64,000 nt of DNA from Sipunculus nudus (taxonomy: Eukaryota > Annelida > Sipuncula > Golfingiida > Sipunculidae): positions 55,199,250-55,263,249 of the forward strand of contig CM049318.1 in the NCBI GenBank assembly GCA_026874595.1. The letters are read 5' to 3'. The notes below the pieces were generated by a model, which did no database searches, was not told where the DNA came from, and worked only from the letters and a program-made list of their open reading frames with translations. Positions 1 through 12,900 of this stretch are shown in pieces. The position numbers were made by a program, and so were the translations under genes. Position 1 is the stretch's first letter. Each line of letters begins with the position of its first letter.

Positions 1-810
1 GCAGTTACTGATGTGCGTTGCTGACAATGTTCCGAGGCCAGTTTGATGATAGAAAGTCTTTATTTAACAGCAAGGGGTCTGGGCCAGTCTCTCTCTCTGG
101 CCCTCTCTCTGAGAGAGCCGCCCAGGCTAGCTGACTCTCTCGAAGCATACACTACAGAGTTTTGATACAGAGCTGTAACGTGACATACGAGACATACATA
201 TTCATATTTCTGCATTTTGTCATAAAAGCTAAGCCTTATTGGATGACTTAAAGTAGGTCACAATTACGTCAAAGTTGAAAGCATACCTTAAAAGTTTTAT
301 CTGATTTGACTGGTTGAAAGTTCTCTGGTAAATCCCAAGTCTGACTCGACAATACATCCAGTTATGAATGACCTGCAAGTCCTTTTCCCAGACTATATAA
401 ACATAAACTGGTGATCTCATCATAGAAACCAATTTAGTGCTAATTTGTGAGGGTACATTAAGGCTCTACAAACATACTGAATTACCATTAGATACTTGGT
501 TGTCTGATGGACCATTAATATTCTTTGGCTCTGTCTGAATATCAGGCCTCATACATCCTGACACGTGTTGATCCAAATATTTCAGTCACTCTGTGAATTT
601 TAAGTTTGTTTTATTACTAATATTTAAAGTTAACACTCCATAACAATACTGTACAATGCAAGTTCTACCCAAACATTCTTATATCTGAAAAAAAATCTTG
701 TCCCTAATAATTTCAGATAAATAGAGTTCCACCAGATCATGAATTGAGAAAGGTAAGATGCATATCTTACATATTCACTATAACCATAAGTTTCAAAAGA
801 ATCCACCAAC
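1..810. other. Intron sequence at the left edge, no exon identified
   Basis: AT-rich apart from a CT-repeat (88-116, TCTCTCTCTGGCCCTCTCTC). The first 50 bases are open on the minus strand with a possible AG and GT, but the translation shows no dynein similarity in the needed phase. The exon for AAA6 is expected just outside. Confidence 0.5.
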
Positions 811-996
811 CTTTCAGGAAAACAGGAGTTGCAGTGCTGATGTATAGGCAGAAGTCTGGATGTTGCCGGAACTGCATATCACCCACCCGGATAATCCGGT
901 ACCCCTCCTTGTCCACAGTGAACTGCTTCAGCAGAAGCGCCCGGAATAATGGATCCAGGGGTTTCCTCTCAATGTGGGTCACCAAAACTGCCATTC
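811..996 (-). CDS. DNHD1: Exon 37: late AAA5
   Basis: 61 codons plus phase bases. LDPLFRALLLKQF, IIRVGDMQFRQHPDFCLYIS match the dynein run 'LDP.L.PLLLKQ', 'I.LGD..I.....F..YITT' at the end of AAA5. Phase 1 at both ends; donor GTTGGT is weak. The next exon is not found in the 810 bp to the window edge. Confidence 0.95.
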
Positions 997-3900
997 CTGG
1001 GGTGTCCAGACAAATGAATATTGTTCAAATAAAATATGAAGATGGAAGTGAAGGAAAGCTGTCTATATTTTATTTAACTAGTCAAATATATGCATTACAT
1101 ATGATATCATTCATAAAACACAAGACACCCAAAAAATGTGGGTCACCCATTGAGAGTACAAGTTTGATGCAGAAACACTTACTTGTCTGTGTACTGCCAA
1201 TAAGCTGGCCCTTGGCAGGTCATATGGTACAATGTTGCGTATTGGTGATTAATCACTATTTAAAAAGCACATTTGATTGGCTACAAGTTGCATTATACAC
1301 ACAATGCATTTTAGGCCATCTGGTGTCAAACACTTCAATAGTTAATAAAACTGACAGCATACAGACAGAGCAAAATATGCTCAGTCTTTCCAATGTCTCT
1401 TGAACAAAATCATAGGAGAAGGGGTCAGGAGAACCTTTAGAATTAACCTAACCACGACAGCCCTTATGCTCCGCCCCTTTGACCTAATAATGCTGTTCAG
1501 CCCCAAAAACATCATACACAGAAGGTTTTCTATGTCTAAGGTTGCGAGATCTGTTTATAAGACAATAGTGATGTCACAATGTTTGGTCAGGTATGAAATC
1601 ACATTGACCAATGTCATCAGCTGGAATTGCTATATCTTCTTTCTTGCTTTATCTCTATTCTCAAGTAATAAAAATATCACAATCATTGTGAAGTGTTTGC
1701 CATATTTTTTATGATCTGTCTCATACTAATACAATGCAAAAGTAAGACAATTTTAATATTCATTCAGCTGTTCGTAGAGTAGCTCCTGCAACCTTTGGCC
1801 TAGAACTTTTTATACTATCTTGTTTGTATAAAAAATATCCAAAACTAGATGTGTCGGAACGACACGAATGCCCCCGCCTGGGGCAAATTAGAAACATTTG
1901 TTAAATTTTGTGAAATTTTTTAAGTTCAGGAGGTGTTGTATGGTCAAAAGTAGGTCTACAAGGGCAAAATGCAAACTTGATCTGTAAAGGGTCATTATCA
2001 AGCAACACACCAAAAATCAGGCCAGTATCTGCAGGCATTGTGAAAAAAAGTCCATATATGTGCATTTTTCATGAAAATTTCTGTCTTTCATGAAATTTTC
2101 TATGTTCAGGATCTGTCATATGGTGAAAAATAGGTTAACTGGGACGAAACGCGAACTCGATCTGTAAGTGGTCATTATGCGCCCACAGACCAAACATTAG
2201 GCCAGTTTCTGTAAGCATTGCATTGCGAAACTAGAATATTAGCAAAAATTGGAGAGGTATATACCATGTTTCATAACAATCCACCAAATGCTTCCTGAGA
2301 AATAAGCTCCTAAGTTTTTTTTCTATACTAAGCTCTGTGACCTTGAAAAGTAGGTCAAGATTACCCATCTTTGAACTTGACCAAGATTTTGTAAATATAA
2401 TGCAATAGCACTGAAGAAATGAAGTTCCTGTGTTGAATAACTTTGGAGATCTCCTGCACAAAAGGCCAAAATTGAAAAAAAATCCGATAAAATTTCATTA
2501 AAAAATCAGAAATTGCAGGTGGCGCCACCAAAATTGTGCAGCACATACAGACCATCAGTCCCAATGATCATAGTAAGTTTTGTGAAAATCCACACAATGG
2601 TTCCTGAGATATAAACTTCTGAGTGTTTTTCTATAATCAGCTCTAAAATGTAGAAAAATGGGTCAAGGTCACCCATCTTCGAACTTGACCGAGATTTTAT
2701 CCATATACATCTTCACTGATGAAATAAAATTCCAACGGTGAATCCTTTTAGAGATATCCCGCTCACAAGGTAAAAGTTAACAGACGCCGAACGGACGGAC
2801 GGACAGACACCGGACAGACAGATGGACGGACAGACAGACGGACAGCTTGGGTGACAACAATAGCCCATCAGCCTATGAGCTAAGGGCTAAAAACGGCTGT
2901 ACATGTGTATTTCTCATGAAAATTTCTATTTTTCATGAATTTTTCTTAGTTTAGGAGCCGTAAAACGGTCAAAAGTAGGTCAACCGTGACAAAACGCGAA
3001 CTCGATCTGTAACTGGTCATTATCTGCCAGCACACCAAAAATCAGGCCAATATCTGCAGGTTTTGCGAAAAAAAGTCCGTACATGTGTATTTGTCATGAA
3101 AATTTCTATTTTTCATGAATTTTTCTAAGTTTAGGAGCCGTAAAACGGTCAAAAAAAGGTCATCCGTGACGAAACGCGAACTTGATCTGTAACTGGTCAT
3201 TATCTGCTCACACACCAAAAATCAGGCCAATATCTGCAGGCATTGCGAAAAAAGGTCTGTACATGTGTATTTGTCATGAAAATTTCTATTTTTCATGAAT
3301 TTTTCTAAGTTTAGAAGCCGTAAAACTGTCAAAAGTAGGTCAACCGGGACGAAACGCGAACTCGATCTGTAACTGGTCATTATCTGCCCACACACCAAAA
3401 ATCAGGCCAATATCTGCAGGCATTGCGAAAAAAAGTCTGTTCAACTGTTTGATTTCGGAATGACGGAAGGACGGACATGGGTAAAACTATATGCCCTGGC
3501 CACTTTGTGGGGGGGGCATAAAAAAAACCATGCAGACATGGGTACTGGTACAGACTACATGTGTTCTGTTATGGAGAATCGCCCAAATTATGCAAATTTT
3601 GCTCTTGTCATTTGGATGCTCACAACTGCTCTGCTCATGATCATTCATTGAATGAATATGCAATTAAGGTCACAGAGTTCATGGTTAGGTCAACTGCAAC
3701 GGGCAATGGCTCCTAGGTAGCAGTATCCTAAATTTCATACTGAATGCTCCACTGGGTTGGACTCACCATGAACAACAGCAGTACTCAGCCTGCTGTCAAG
3801 GTCAGGGTCATCTGCTTCAATTATCCAGAGGTTACCATCAGGTCGGGTGAAAGTCACATCAAGGTTAAAGTGGAAGTTCTCATGACTGTTACTGACAGAG

Positions 3901-6900
3901 GTGAGAGCTTGGTAGCTGCTTTCTGTATGGACGGTCATCATGCCAGAGGCTCTGAAATTACAAGAATATTGTGACATGAAAACCTGAAAACATCTATATT
4001 ATTACTGATGGTAGCGGCACTAAATCATTGTCACACATCTCCTCTGTGGTTGTGCCTCTGAAATGCCAATTGCTGGTCTTGAAGTGTTGGGAATGATCCC
4101 AAGTGTGTCCTAAGGGGGTCATGATGAATTTGACATTATTTTGCAAAGAGCTATCACAGTGCATTCTTCCAGACACTGCATGTGTGTATCCAATGGGTGA
4201 ACTCACCCCATGACAAACCTGTCCCCGAAAAATCCAGCAAAGTTGCACAAATCTGCCCCAAGGGAAGAACTGGTAATATGCTAAGAGGCATATATTCTTG
4301 TAGATGTGAAAAACTCCTTATTAAATACAATGGATCCTGTCTGAAAGAACACCTGTCTTTGAAGATCACCCATAGGTGAACCAATAGCATTTACATTGGT
4401 TATAACTCACCTGTCTAATGAGACCGTGACTTAACACCACTATTGGCCAGTCCCATAGGTGGTCTAAATCAGGTTTTACTGTAGTTTGCTATGTGACTAG
4501 AGGACTGACCCGAGAACAGAGACCGTACCCAAATGTAACTGGCTGGTGAAAGTGTGACACCATGGAATATATTTAGAAATTACCTAAATTTGGTAATATG
4601 ATTTTATTCTTTTCTGATAATTTGGTGCTGACAACAGCAGAAGAGTGTGCTTTCAGTGAACATTAGAATTCTAGTCATATGTGGATTTCCTGTGGCTGAT
4701 ATTATAAGAACAATGAATTATGCATTATTTTAAGAACCCAACAAGAACAAAAAGCTCAAATCAAACAAATTAACAATGTCATGAAAGTGGGGTTTTTTTC
4801 TCTACCATGCATGTTCTTTTTTACTTAAAACTAAAAGTGGATTTTTTTTAATAAAAAAACTCTTAAATGAATTTTTGAGACATTACTTGTAACTGATTAA
4901 AATTTTTATATTTAAAATGCTGTTTCAAGATACACATCGAGTTAATACCCTCTACACACCACAAACTGTAAACTGTAAACACTTAAATCATAAAGCCATG
5001 TTTTTGTCCATGCAATGGTCACTTTACCTGTTATGCACTGTAGACTCAGTATCAGTTGTGTCATCAGCATAGTACTCATTGAACTCATTAACATCTGAGA
5101 ATGTCAGTGCGGTGCCTCTGCTGCCAGGGGGCTTCTCCTCGGCCTGGACACTGCGGATAGTGCTCCCTGTCTCTGCATCTTCCTTTTCAGGAACATCTGT
5201 GGTAAACACACAAATGTAATATGTAAAGATATAAACTTTCACAGGGCTGTGTACCACCAAGCATCGCACAAAATGTAAAGTTCAGCCAGTTAGATAAGAG
5301 ATGACAGATACAAACAGACTAATCCTTCTATAATTTGAAGATTTGGGTGTGGCCCAAAAAAGTGTCATTCCACTCTAAACAACTTTGCTGATACACCTCC
5401 TCTTGCCTAAAAACTCTCTCTGCAGACACATTCTCACTTGAACCCTGTCCTCAAGAGTAAAATCCCTGTGGCCTTAACAAACCCTGATGTTTATTTCACC
5501 ACGTTTATGTAAACTGCTCATGGGGGTGGCCATTTTGCATACATACTAAAACCTGGAAGTCACATGTCCAAAATATAGGCATTCGGGTATTTTATTAAAT
5601 ATTAGAATACCTTGATTGACTACACTTGGCCTGTCTTCAAGTTCAGGGACGACATCAGTTTCTCGTATAATGTGCCGACTCCCTTGCAAAGTCTTGACCC
5701 ATGTTTCAGCTTGACCTTCAGGGTCAATCAGCAGTGGCCAGCAGTGCCTCATGTTGTGACAACAAATGCGCATTATCAGTCCATTATGTATACTGTGTAT
5801 GTCAGTCGGTAATCCCTGGATCTTCCAGCTGCTCAGCTCTTCGAATGAACTCAAGACATCTTGCAGACTGTAGTTCTCTCTCACAGCCAGTAGGTTTTTG
5901 GATGAAATCGAACTTGCGTCCATACTTTCTAGGTCAGCATTCACAGCATCACTGCTGTCGAATATGTGTTGTCTGAAACTGATACCGGTGTCATATATCA
6001 GCGCGTGAGGTTTGTACATCGGCATAGAGGAGACACTGGAGGCACGTTCAGTTTCGTGAATGCTGGATATATCATCGCCTCTGTGTGACTCTGCAGCTAG
6101 AGTCTCTGTATAAGCTAGGGAATGGGTTGACTCTGTAATACTGTATGAAGGCCTCATCAAACTTGCCAGTTTTGCACTTAATGACATCGGCTTGGCCTGC
6201 TTGCCAAATCTGATAGCCGGGTCAAAGTAGCCCATTTCGCACCTGTTCAGCCAATCAGAGAGCAGTTGGTTTCTCGTAAAACTGTCGAGCGGACCGTGGT
6301 AACAGACACAGGCAGCAGTCAATAGTGCATCTCCTGGACATGTCTTGATTTTGCTTTTGGCCAATCGGAGCTCAGATTTCCACATTGCATTCTGGGTATT
6401 CATCTTATCCATCAGGTGACTGGCTTTTGTAATCTTCTTCTCAATGGCCTAAAATACATATTTTTACTTTTGTTCACCCTTTTTCACATACAATATTTAA
6501 AAGGAATGATAAAAAGAATATTTAATAATCTATTCATATTGGTTGCAATTACTTGATCTGAAAAATGCTCCATTATCTGCTTTACAGGATTATGAACATG
6601 AAGAAACTTGTATGTCATTAGTATCTTGCCCATCAATTATATTTTATGAAATAAGATACAGCTGTGACAGTAACATTTGTTGTAAAATGATTTTCTTTTA
6701 ATTGGTAATTTTAAATATTCTGGAAAATTCATCTTAATGAAACAATAAATGTTTCAGAATAAGTTTTCATCCTTATTACTATTATTCTTAGACAGACATA
6801 CCTGTATCTGTTTCTCGATGCTCTTTGCCTGTTTGACAGCCTCCTTGTGAGACTTTATCCTGGCTTCGAGAGAATTCTTGATCCGGTTTGCTTCCACCCT

Positions 6901-9900
6901 CTTACTACCAAGGATTGCTTGTGCCTGAATGATAACAATCAAAGGTTACAATCTTTATCTATCATCAAAGGATAACGGGTTTTACAAGAGAAAATACAGG
7001 TCCATTGTTTACCTGAGAAATGCCAGAAGGCCTGTGTATTCTGACATATCGGGACTACTGGAGAAAAACAATTGATGACAAAACTGAAATATAGCACCTG
7101 GCAAAGAACCTTTGAATCAGTGTATTCTTAAAGCCTAATTTTATATAATAACCAGTCATAATATGTGTGCTATTTGGGCAGATTTAGGATTTTAGAAAGG
7201 GTTAAAAATCTGCCCCTGTGTTATATTCTGAAGGATTAACAGGGAAGGATGACTGTATGAAATTATGTAGTGCAATTTTTAAAGGTAAACTATATTTAGT
7301 AGCATTTATTAGTATTCATTATATAGAATAAAACTGATTAAGATCCTTTTAGAAATTATAAATATCATTTTAATTGATATAAACCAACTTTTATTGCAAA
7401 CATATAGAAATGTTCAATAAATATATGGTGAAATAGCTTGCAAAAAGAGAAAATCTTCAGATATAGAGCACCCATCAACATGAAGTATGGAATATGCTTA
7501 CATACTTATGAAAACTAACCTTGCAGACCTAAGGACCAGGCATGCAGACTAAACACGCCCACTGAGGATAGAGACTACGTACCCATGTAAAACCACCTTA
7601 AGCCCGTGCAATGAAATGTGACTTTTAGTGGGGTTTTTTTAAGGCAGAAATGTTACCAATTTGTCACAGTGATCTTGGCAGAGCTTTCTATTCCCTGGGA
7701 GCAGCAGCATGGAAGGCTCGTTCAATAAAGATTTATATATCATCCTGGACACCTCCAAACCTTGTGACATCAGCGGGGCAGAGTTGATAGAAAGATCTTT
7801 TGTCTAATCTTCAGTATATAACTGATATAAGCTATAAGCTGGGCCATGACCATGCAGATCTTATATTTGATCAGAAGGGCTACAGGGAGCCACAAAAGAT
7901 AATTAGAACTGGATTTGTTCTTGGTACTCTACATGTTACTTTGCTAATTATAATTCAACCATTCATAACATTAATGTTATATTATGAAGGATTTAACAGG
8001 TAAGGAGGGTTACCTTGCTAATTCAACATTTGTATTACTGAAGCAGATCCAAAGAGGGGGATACGGATCCCCCCTCCCTTTTTTCAGCCACCGCAATATT
8101 TGTGGCCTGGAGCCCCCTTTTTGAAACTTGGGTATCTTTTTTTTAGGTTTTGTCATTAGTTCCACTGGGTGGAACCCCTCCTTATCTTAAAAGCTAGATC
8201 TGCCTGTGTATTATATTATAGAGGTTTAACAAGTATGGATGTTACCTGGCTGAGTTCTTCCTCAGCATCCTGTAGTTCCTGTAGCTTTGGTTTCATCGTT
8301 CGTGAGATCTGGGCATACTTGTGGACTGCGTGCACCCAGTGACACAGGCTGGCGGCCGCCTGGCTGATCTGTTTCATGCGAGTCAGGTTAAAGGTGGGGT
8401 CCTTACAGTACTGACCGAGCTTGTTGAAAATGTCATCGGGAATGTTGTCCTTGTCATAAAACTCAAGGTCCTTGAAGAAGGTGTCCTGAATCAACAGAAG
8501 CTTCCCAGCCTCCCATCTTTAAAATTTGAATATTTTAATTACAGTGGAGTCATCAATACTCATCTCATTATTTCACTGATTTTGAGTGTAATCATATTCC
8601 ATTCATTTAAGAAACCGTACTACTTTTGGAGAAATAAATGCAAATTTAATGACCACTGACATGTATTAATACTAGTGGCCCATGGGCCATGACGCTCAGC
8701 TGAATTCAAGTATTGATGAACAATGAGCAAAATGACTGCCAGAGTGCCAAAAAATCTTTTTCGATAGATGACCACTTCATTTGAAGGTCTCATAAATAGA
8801 AGAAAAATGGATAAAAATTTGAAAAAATACCGGTAGTATAGTGCCACCAGTCTGCAGGAAAATAATAAAACACTCCATGACCAATATATGTCCAAAGAAT
8901 CATGGTGATCAATGCAGTAGTTATTCAGATACTTGAGCTTTTGTATCAATTTTTTTATTATTCTGAGGGGTACTTATGAGCCCCAGAAGCTCAGAGGATA
9001 TAGGTAACAGAGACCTAATTTCTACAGTTAATTTCTAAGTTTCTACAGAGACTTTTTACTGACCTCCCTTGATGTCAAGTTAGAAGATCCCAGGTCCAAC
9101 AGTAACATTTTGTGCCCTGTTAACAGATGACAGCTTCTTTGAAAATATCAAAAATTCGTAAAAATTAAAAAAAATACAGGTGGCGCCACAAGTTTGCAGG
9201 AACTGACCGAACACTCCATGACCAATATTCATGCAAAGAATCATGGTGATTAATGGAGTAGTTATTCAGATACTCAAGTTTTTGTTTCAAATTTTTAATT
9301 ATTCTGAGGGGTGCTTATGACCCAAAAAGCTCAGAGGATATGGGTAACAGAGACCTAATCCCAAGTTTCCACAGAGAATTTTCATGAACCTCCCTTGATG
9401 TCAAGTTAGATAATTCCAGGTTGAGCAGGTATGATTTGTTCACTGTTAAAGATGACAGCTTTGAAAGTATCAAAAACAGAGAAAAAAAATTTGTAAAAAA
9501 TTAGAAAAATACAGGTGGCCCCAAAAGTTTGCAAGAACTGATGGAACACTCCATGAACAGTATTCATGCAAAAAATCATAGTGATCGATGCAGTAGCTAT
9601 TCAGATACTCAAGCCTTTGTGTCAAATTCTTAATTATTCCGAGGGGTACTTACAAGCCCCATAGGTCAGACGATATGGGTAACAGAGACCTGATTTCAAG
9701 TTTCCACAGAGACTTTTCATGGACCTCCCTTGCTGTCAAATTGGAAGATTCCAGGTCCAGCAGTAATTATTTGTTTCCTGTTAACAGATGAGTTCTTTGA
9801 AAATATCAAAAATTAAGACAAAAATTTCGTAAAAATTAGAAAAAATACAGGGACACCACCAGTTTGAAGGAACTGTTGGAACCCTCCATGATCAATATTC

Positions 9901-12900
9901 ATGCAGGGAATCATGGTGATCAAAGCAGTGGTTATTCAAATACTTGAGCTTTTGTGTCAAATTTTTTATTATTCTGGGGGGTACTTTCGAGACCCATAGC
10001 TTGGAGAATATGGGTAACAGAGACCTAATTTCAGGTTTCCAAGGAGATTTTTCATGGACCTCCCTGGATGTCAAGTAAGAAGATTCTAGATCCAGCAGTC
10101 ACGATTTGTGCCCTGTTAACGGACTGTCCGGCCTGACGGCCGGACAGACAGACGCCGGACGAAGAGTGATTGCTATAGCTTAGATGACTTTCAGTCAGCT
10201 GAGCTAATAAAACTGCTACAGGAGCTGTCTGAAAGACAAGCTGTCTTACAAGGCCACCCATGAGTGAACCGGAAGCATTAACATTGGTTATATCTGACCT
10301 GTCAAATAAGACCACCTGTGAATTAAGACCACTTCTGGCCAGTCCCAAAGGTTGTCTTAATACACAAGCTTCGATGTATCCTGGGTTATAAGTAACAACT
10401 ATTCCATAGTAATACATCATGTAGTACTTCACCAGGATTTGTTACATGTTGTGAAAAATCATTGCAAATGACAAAATTGCATAAGGTTTTCTAACTAAGC
10501 AATGCACATTGAAAAATCCAATGTGAAAACCACAAAATTTATTTGACCATGAACTGTAATCTACAAAATTTATAACACCAAAAACTGATTTTAAGGGCAA
10601 TTTTACAATGTTTACAACACCTGTAAAATTACAAATTACACCCATAAAATAATCTAAGTTTCTGTTACATTTCAATTACACTGGGGTGAATACAATATTC
10701 AGAAGTATGATGTTCATTAGCTAGAATCTCTTAAATGATTCTTATAATTGGTAGGTCCAAAAGGGATAGATATTTGTATAATTATTTCAATTTTTAATGC
10801 TTGTAAAAGCCTTACATATCATAAATGTCAAAGTGACCCTTGCACCCATAATGCTCAGCTCATGAATGATCTGAATTATCATATCTCAGACCTACAGTAT
10901 TAACATCGAGCATGTGTATGGTATGTGTGAACATAAAACAAATGGAGACTTGGACATCATTCTTACGTCTGTGACTGTCTGAAGAGCAGACACACAGCAT
11001 CTAGTACCAGCTTCACAGCAGCAGGGGGCGCTCTGTACGACTTGATTTCTTCAATGTCACTGTGACACAAAGACTTCAAAGCTTCTAGAGCTGCGAAGTA
11101 TGTTGGGTTCACCTGGGAAAGGAAAGAGGTACAAACAGGTAACATTTGATAGCACTGTTTTAATGACTTATAACTGAGTGCCTAGACTCATATGATTTTG
11201 CACAATTCTGCCCTGCTGTAAAGATATTTTTACAAATTATCTACTGCTCTATTGTATTCTTATGTGCATTTTTTTACATGCAATGAATATGTACAGAGAC
11301 TTTATCTTCTAAGATAATTAATTCTGTAAGACTTATCTGCCAAGTCACACCTGAGAAAAGAGCTGGAATAAAGAAAAAAATACATCTTTTTATATATACA
11401 TAAGCTTATTTATTTTTCATGGATTGTACAAATAGTTAATATAACTAACTGCGGCACTCTCCATGGCTCAGATGATGGCATTTGGGGTTCTGTAGGGGTA
11501 GAGGAAAGTGGGGAGTCCAGAGAAAACCACTTGCCTTGGACAGGCAACTACAACCCAGTGAACCCTTCCTCATAGAAAGGCCAGGGATTGAACTTGGGTT
11601 GCCAGATGATGGCATTTGGGGTTCTGTAGGGGTAGAGGAAAGTGGGGAGTCCAGATCTAGAGAAAACCACTTCCCTTGGACAGGCAACTACAACCTAGTG
11701 AACCCATCCTCATAGAAAGGCCAGGGATTGAACTTGGGTTGCCAGATGATGGCATTTGGGGTTCTGTAGGGGTAGAGGAAAGTGGGGAGTCCAGAGAAAA
11801 CCACTTGCCTTGGACAGGCAACTACAACCCAGTGAACCCTTCCTCATAGAAAGGCCAGGGATTGAACTTGGGTTGCCAGATGATGGCATTTGGGGTTCTG
11901 TAGGGGTAGAGGAAAGTGGGGAGTCCAGATCTAGAGAAAACCACTTGCCTTGGACAGGCAACTACAACCTAGTGAACCCATCCTCATAGAAAGGCCAGGG
12001 ATTGAACTTGGGTTGCCAGATGATGGCATTATGGGTTCTGTAGGGGTAGAGGAAAGTGGGGAGTCCAGAGAAAACCACTTGCCTTGGACAGGCAACTACA
12101 ACCCAGTGAACCCTTCCTCATAGAAAGGCCAGGGATTGAACTTGGGTTGCCAGATGATGGCATTTGGGGTTCTGTAGGGGTAGAGGAAAGTGGGGAGTCC
12201 AGATCTAGAGAAAACCACTTCCCTTGGACAGGCAACTACAACCTAGTGAACCCATCCTCATAGAAAGGCCAGGGATTGAACTTGGGTTGCCAGATGATGG
12301 CATTTGGGGTTCTGTAGGGGTAGAGGAAAGTGGGGAGTCCAGAGAAAACCACTTCCCTTGGACAGGCAACTACAACCTAGTGAACCCATCCTCATAGAAA
12401 GGCCAGGGATTGAACTTGGGTTGCCAGATGATGGCATTTGGGGTTCTGTAGGGGTAGAGGAAAGTGGGGAGTCCAGATCTAGAGAAAACCACTTCCCTTG
12501 GACAGGCAACTACAACCTAGTGAACCCATCCTCATAGAAAGGCCAGGGATTGAACTTGGGTTGCCAGATGATGGCATTTGGGGTTCTGTAGGGGTAGAGG
12601 AAAGTGGGGAGTCCAGAGAAAACCACTTCCCTTGGACAGGCAACTACAACCTAGTGAACCCATCCTCATAGCTTTAGCCAGGCCAGGGATCGAACTTGGG
12701 TTGCCAGTGGAGAGAGCCAGGTTTTACCCCTTGATTGTCAAGGCCCTCTGTTTGATATGCTTTTTCCTAATTTTCTAGTTTCTTAAGTTGAAAGATATTA
12801 AATATCAGTGTCTCCCCCCTCCCACAAAAAAACCCACACACATTTACATGGGTCATGTTCAGACTATTTGTTCTGACACAGCTGTAGCATCCTCACCTTA

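Larger units (their letters stand above)
1430..3720. repeat. Older dispersed repeat split by family A copy 1
   Basis: Bases about 1500-1841 plus 3527-3720 correspond, in order, to the uninterrupted sequence at 13030-13440 (GTATAAAAAATATCC before, GGGTACTGGTACAGACTACA after the insertion). Confidence 0.78.

Noticed and set aside
1-60. Possible next exon with AG before ACTTTCTATC and a GTAACT donor
   Set aside because: The translations in the required phase do not resemble the dynein segment after AAA5, and the pyrimidine tract is poor.
744-1403. 219-codon plus-strand open frame
   Set aside because: It covers the antisense of exon 37, whose minus-strand translation is clearly dynein. No independent support.
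12670-12706. tRNA gene or SINE promoter from GGGATCGAACTTGGGTTGCC
   Set aside because: Only a B-box-like word on the minus strand; no A box or cloverleaf could be built.
11445-12778. Series of near-identical 67-83-codon open frames on both strands
   Set aside because: They are generated by the 134/140-bp satellite; they have no phase link to the gene and no known motif.
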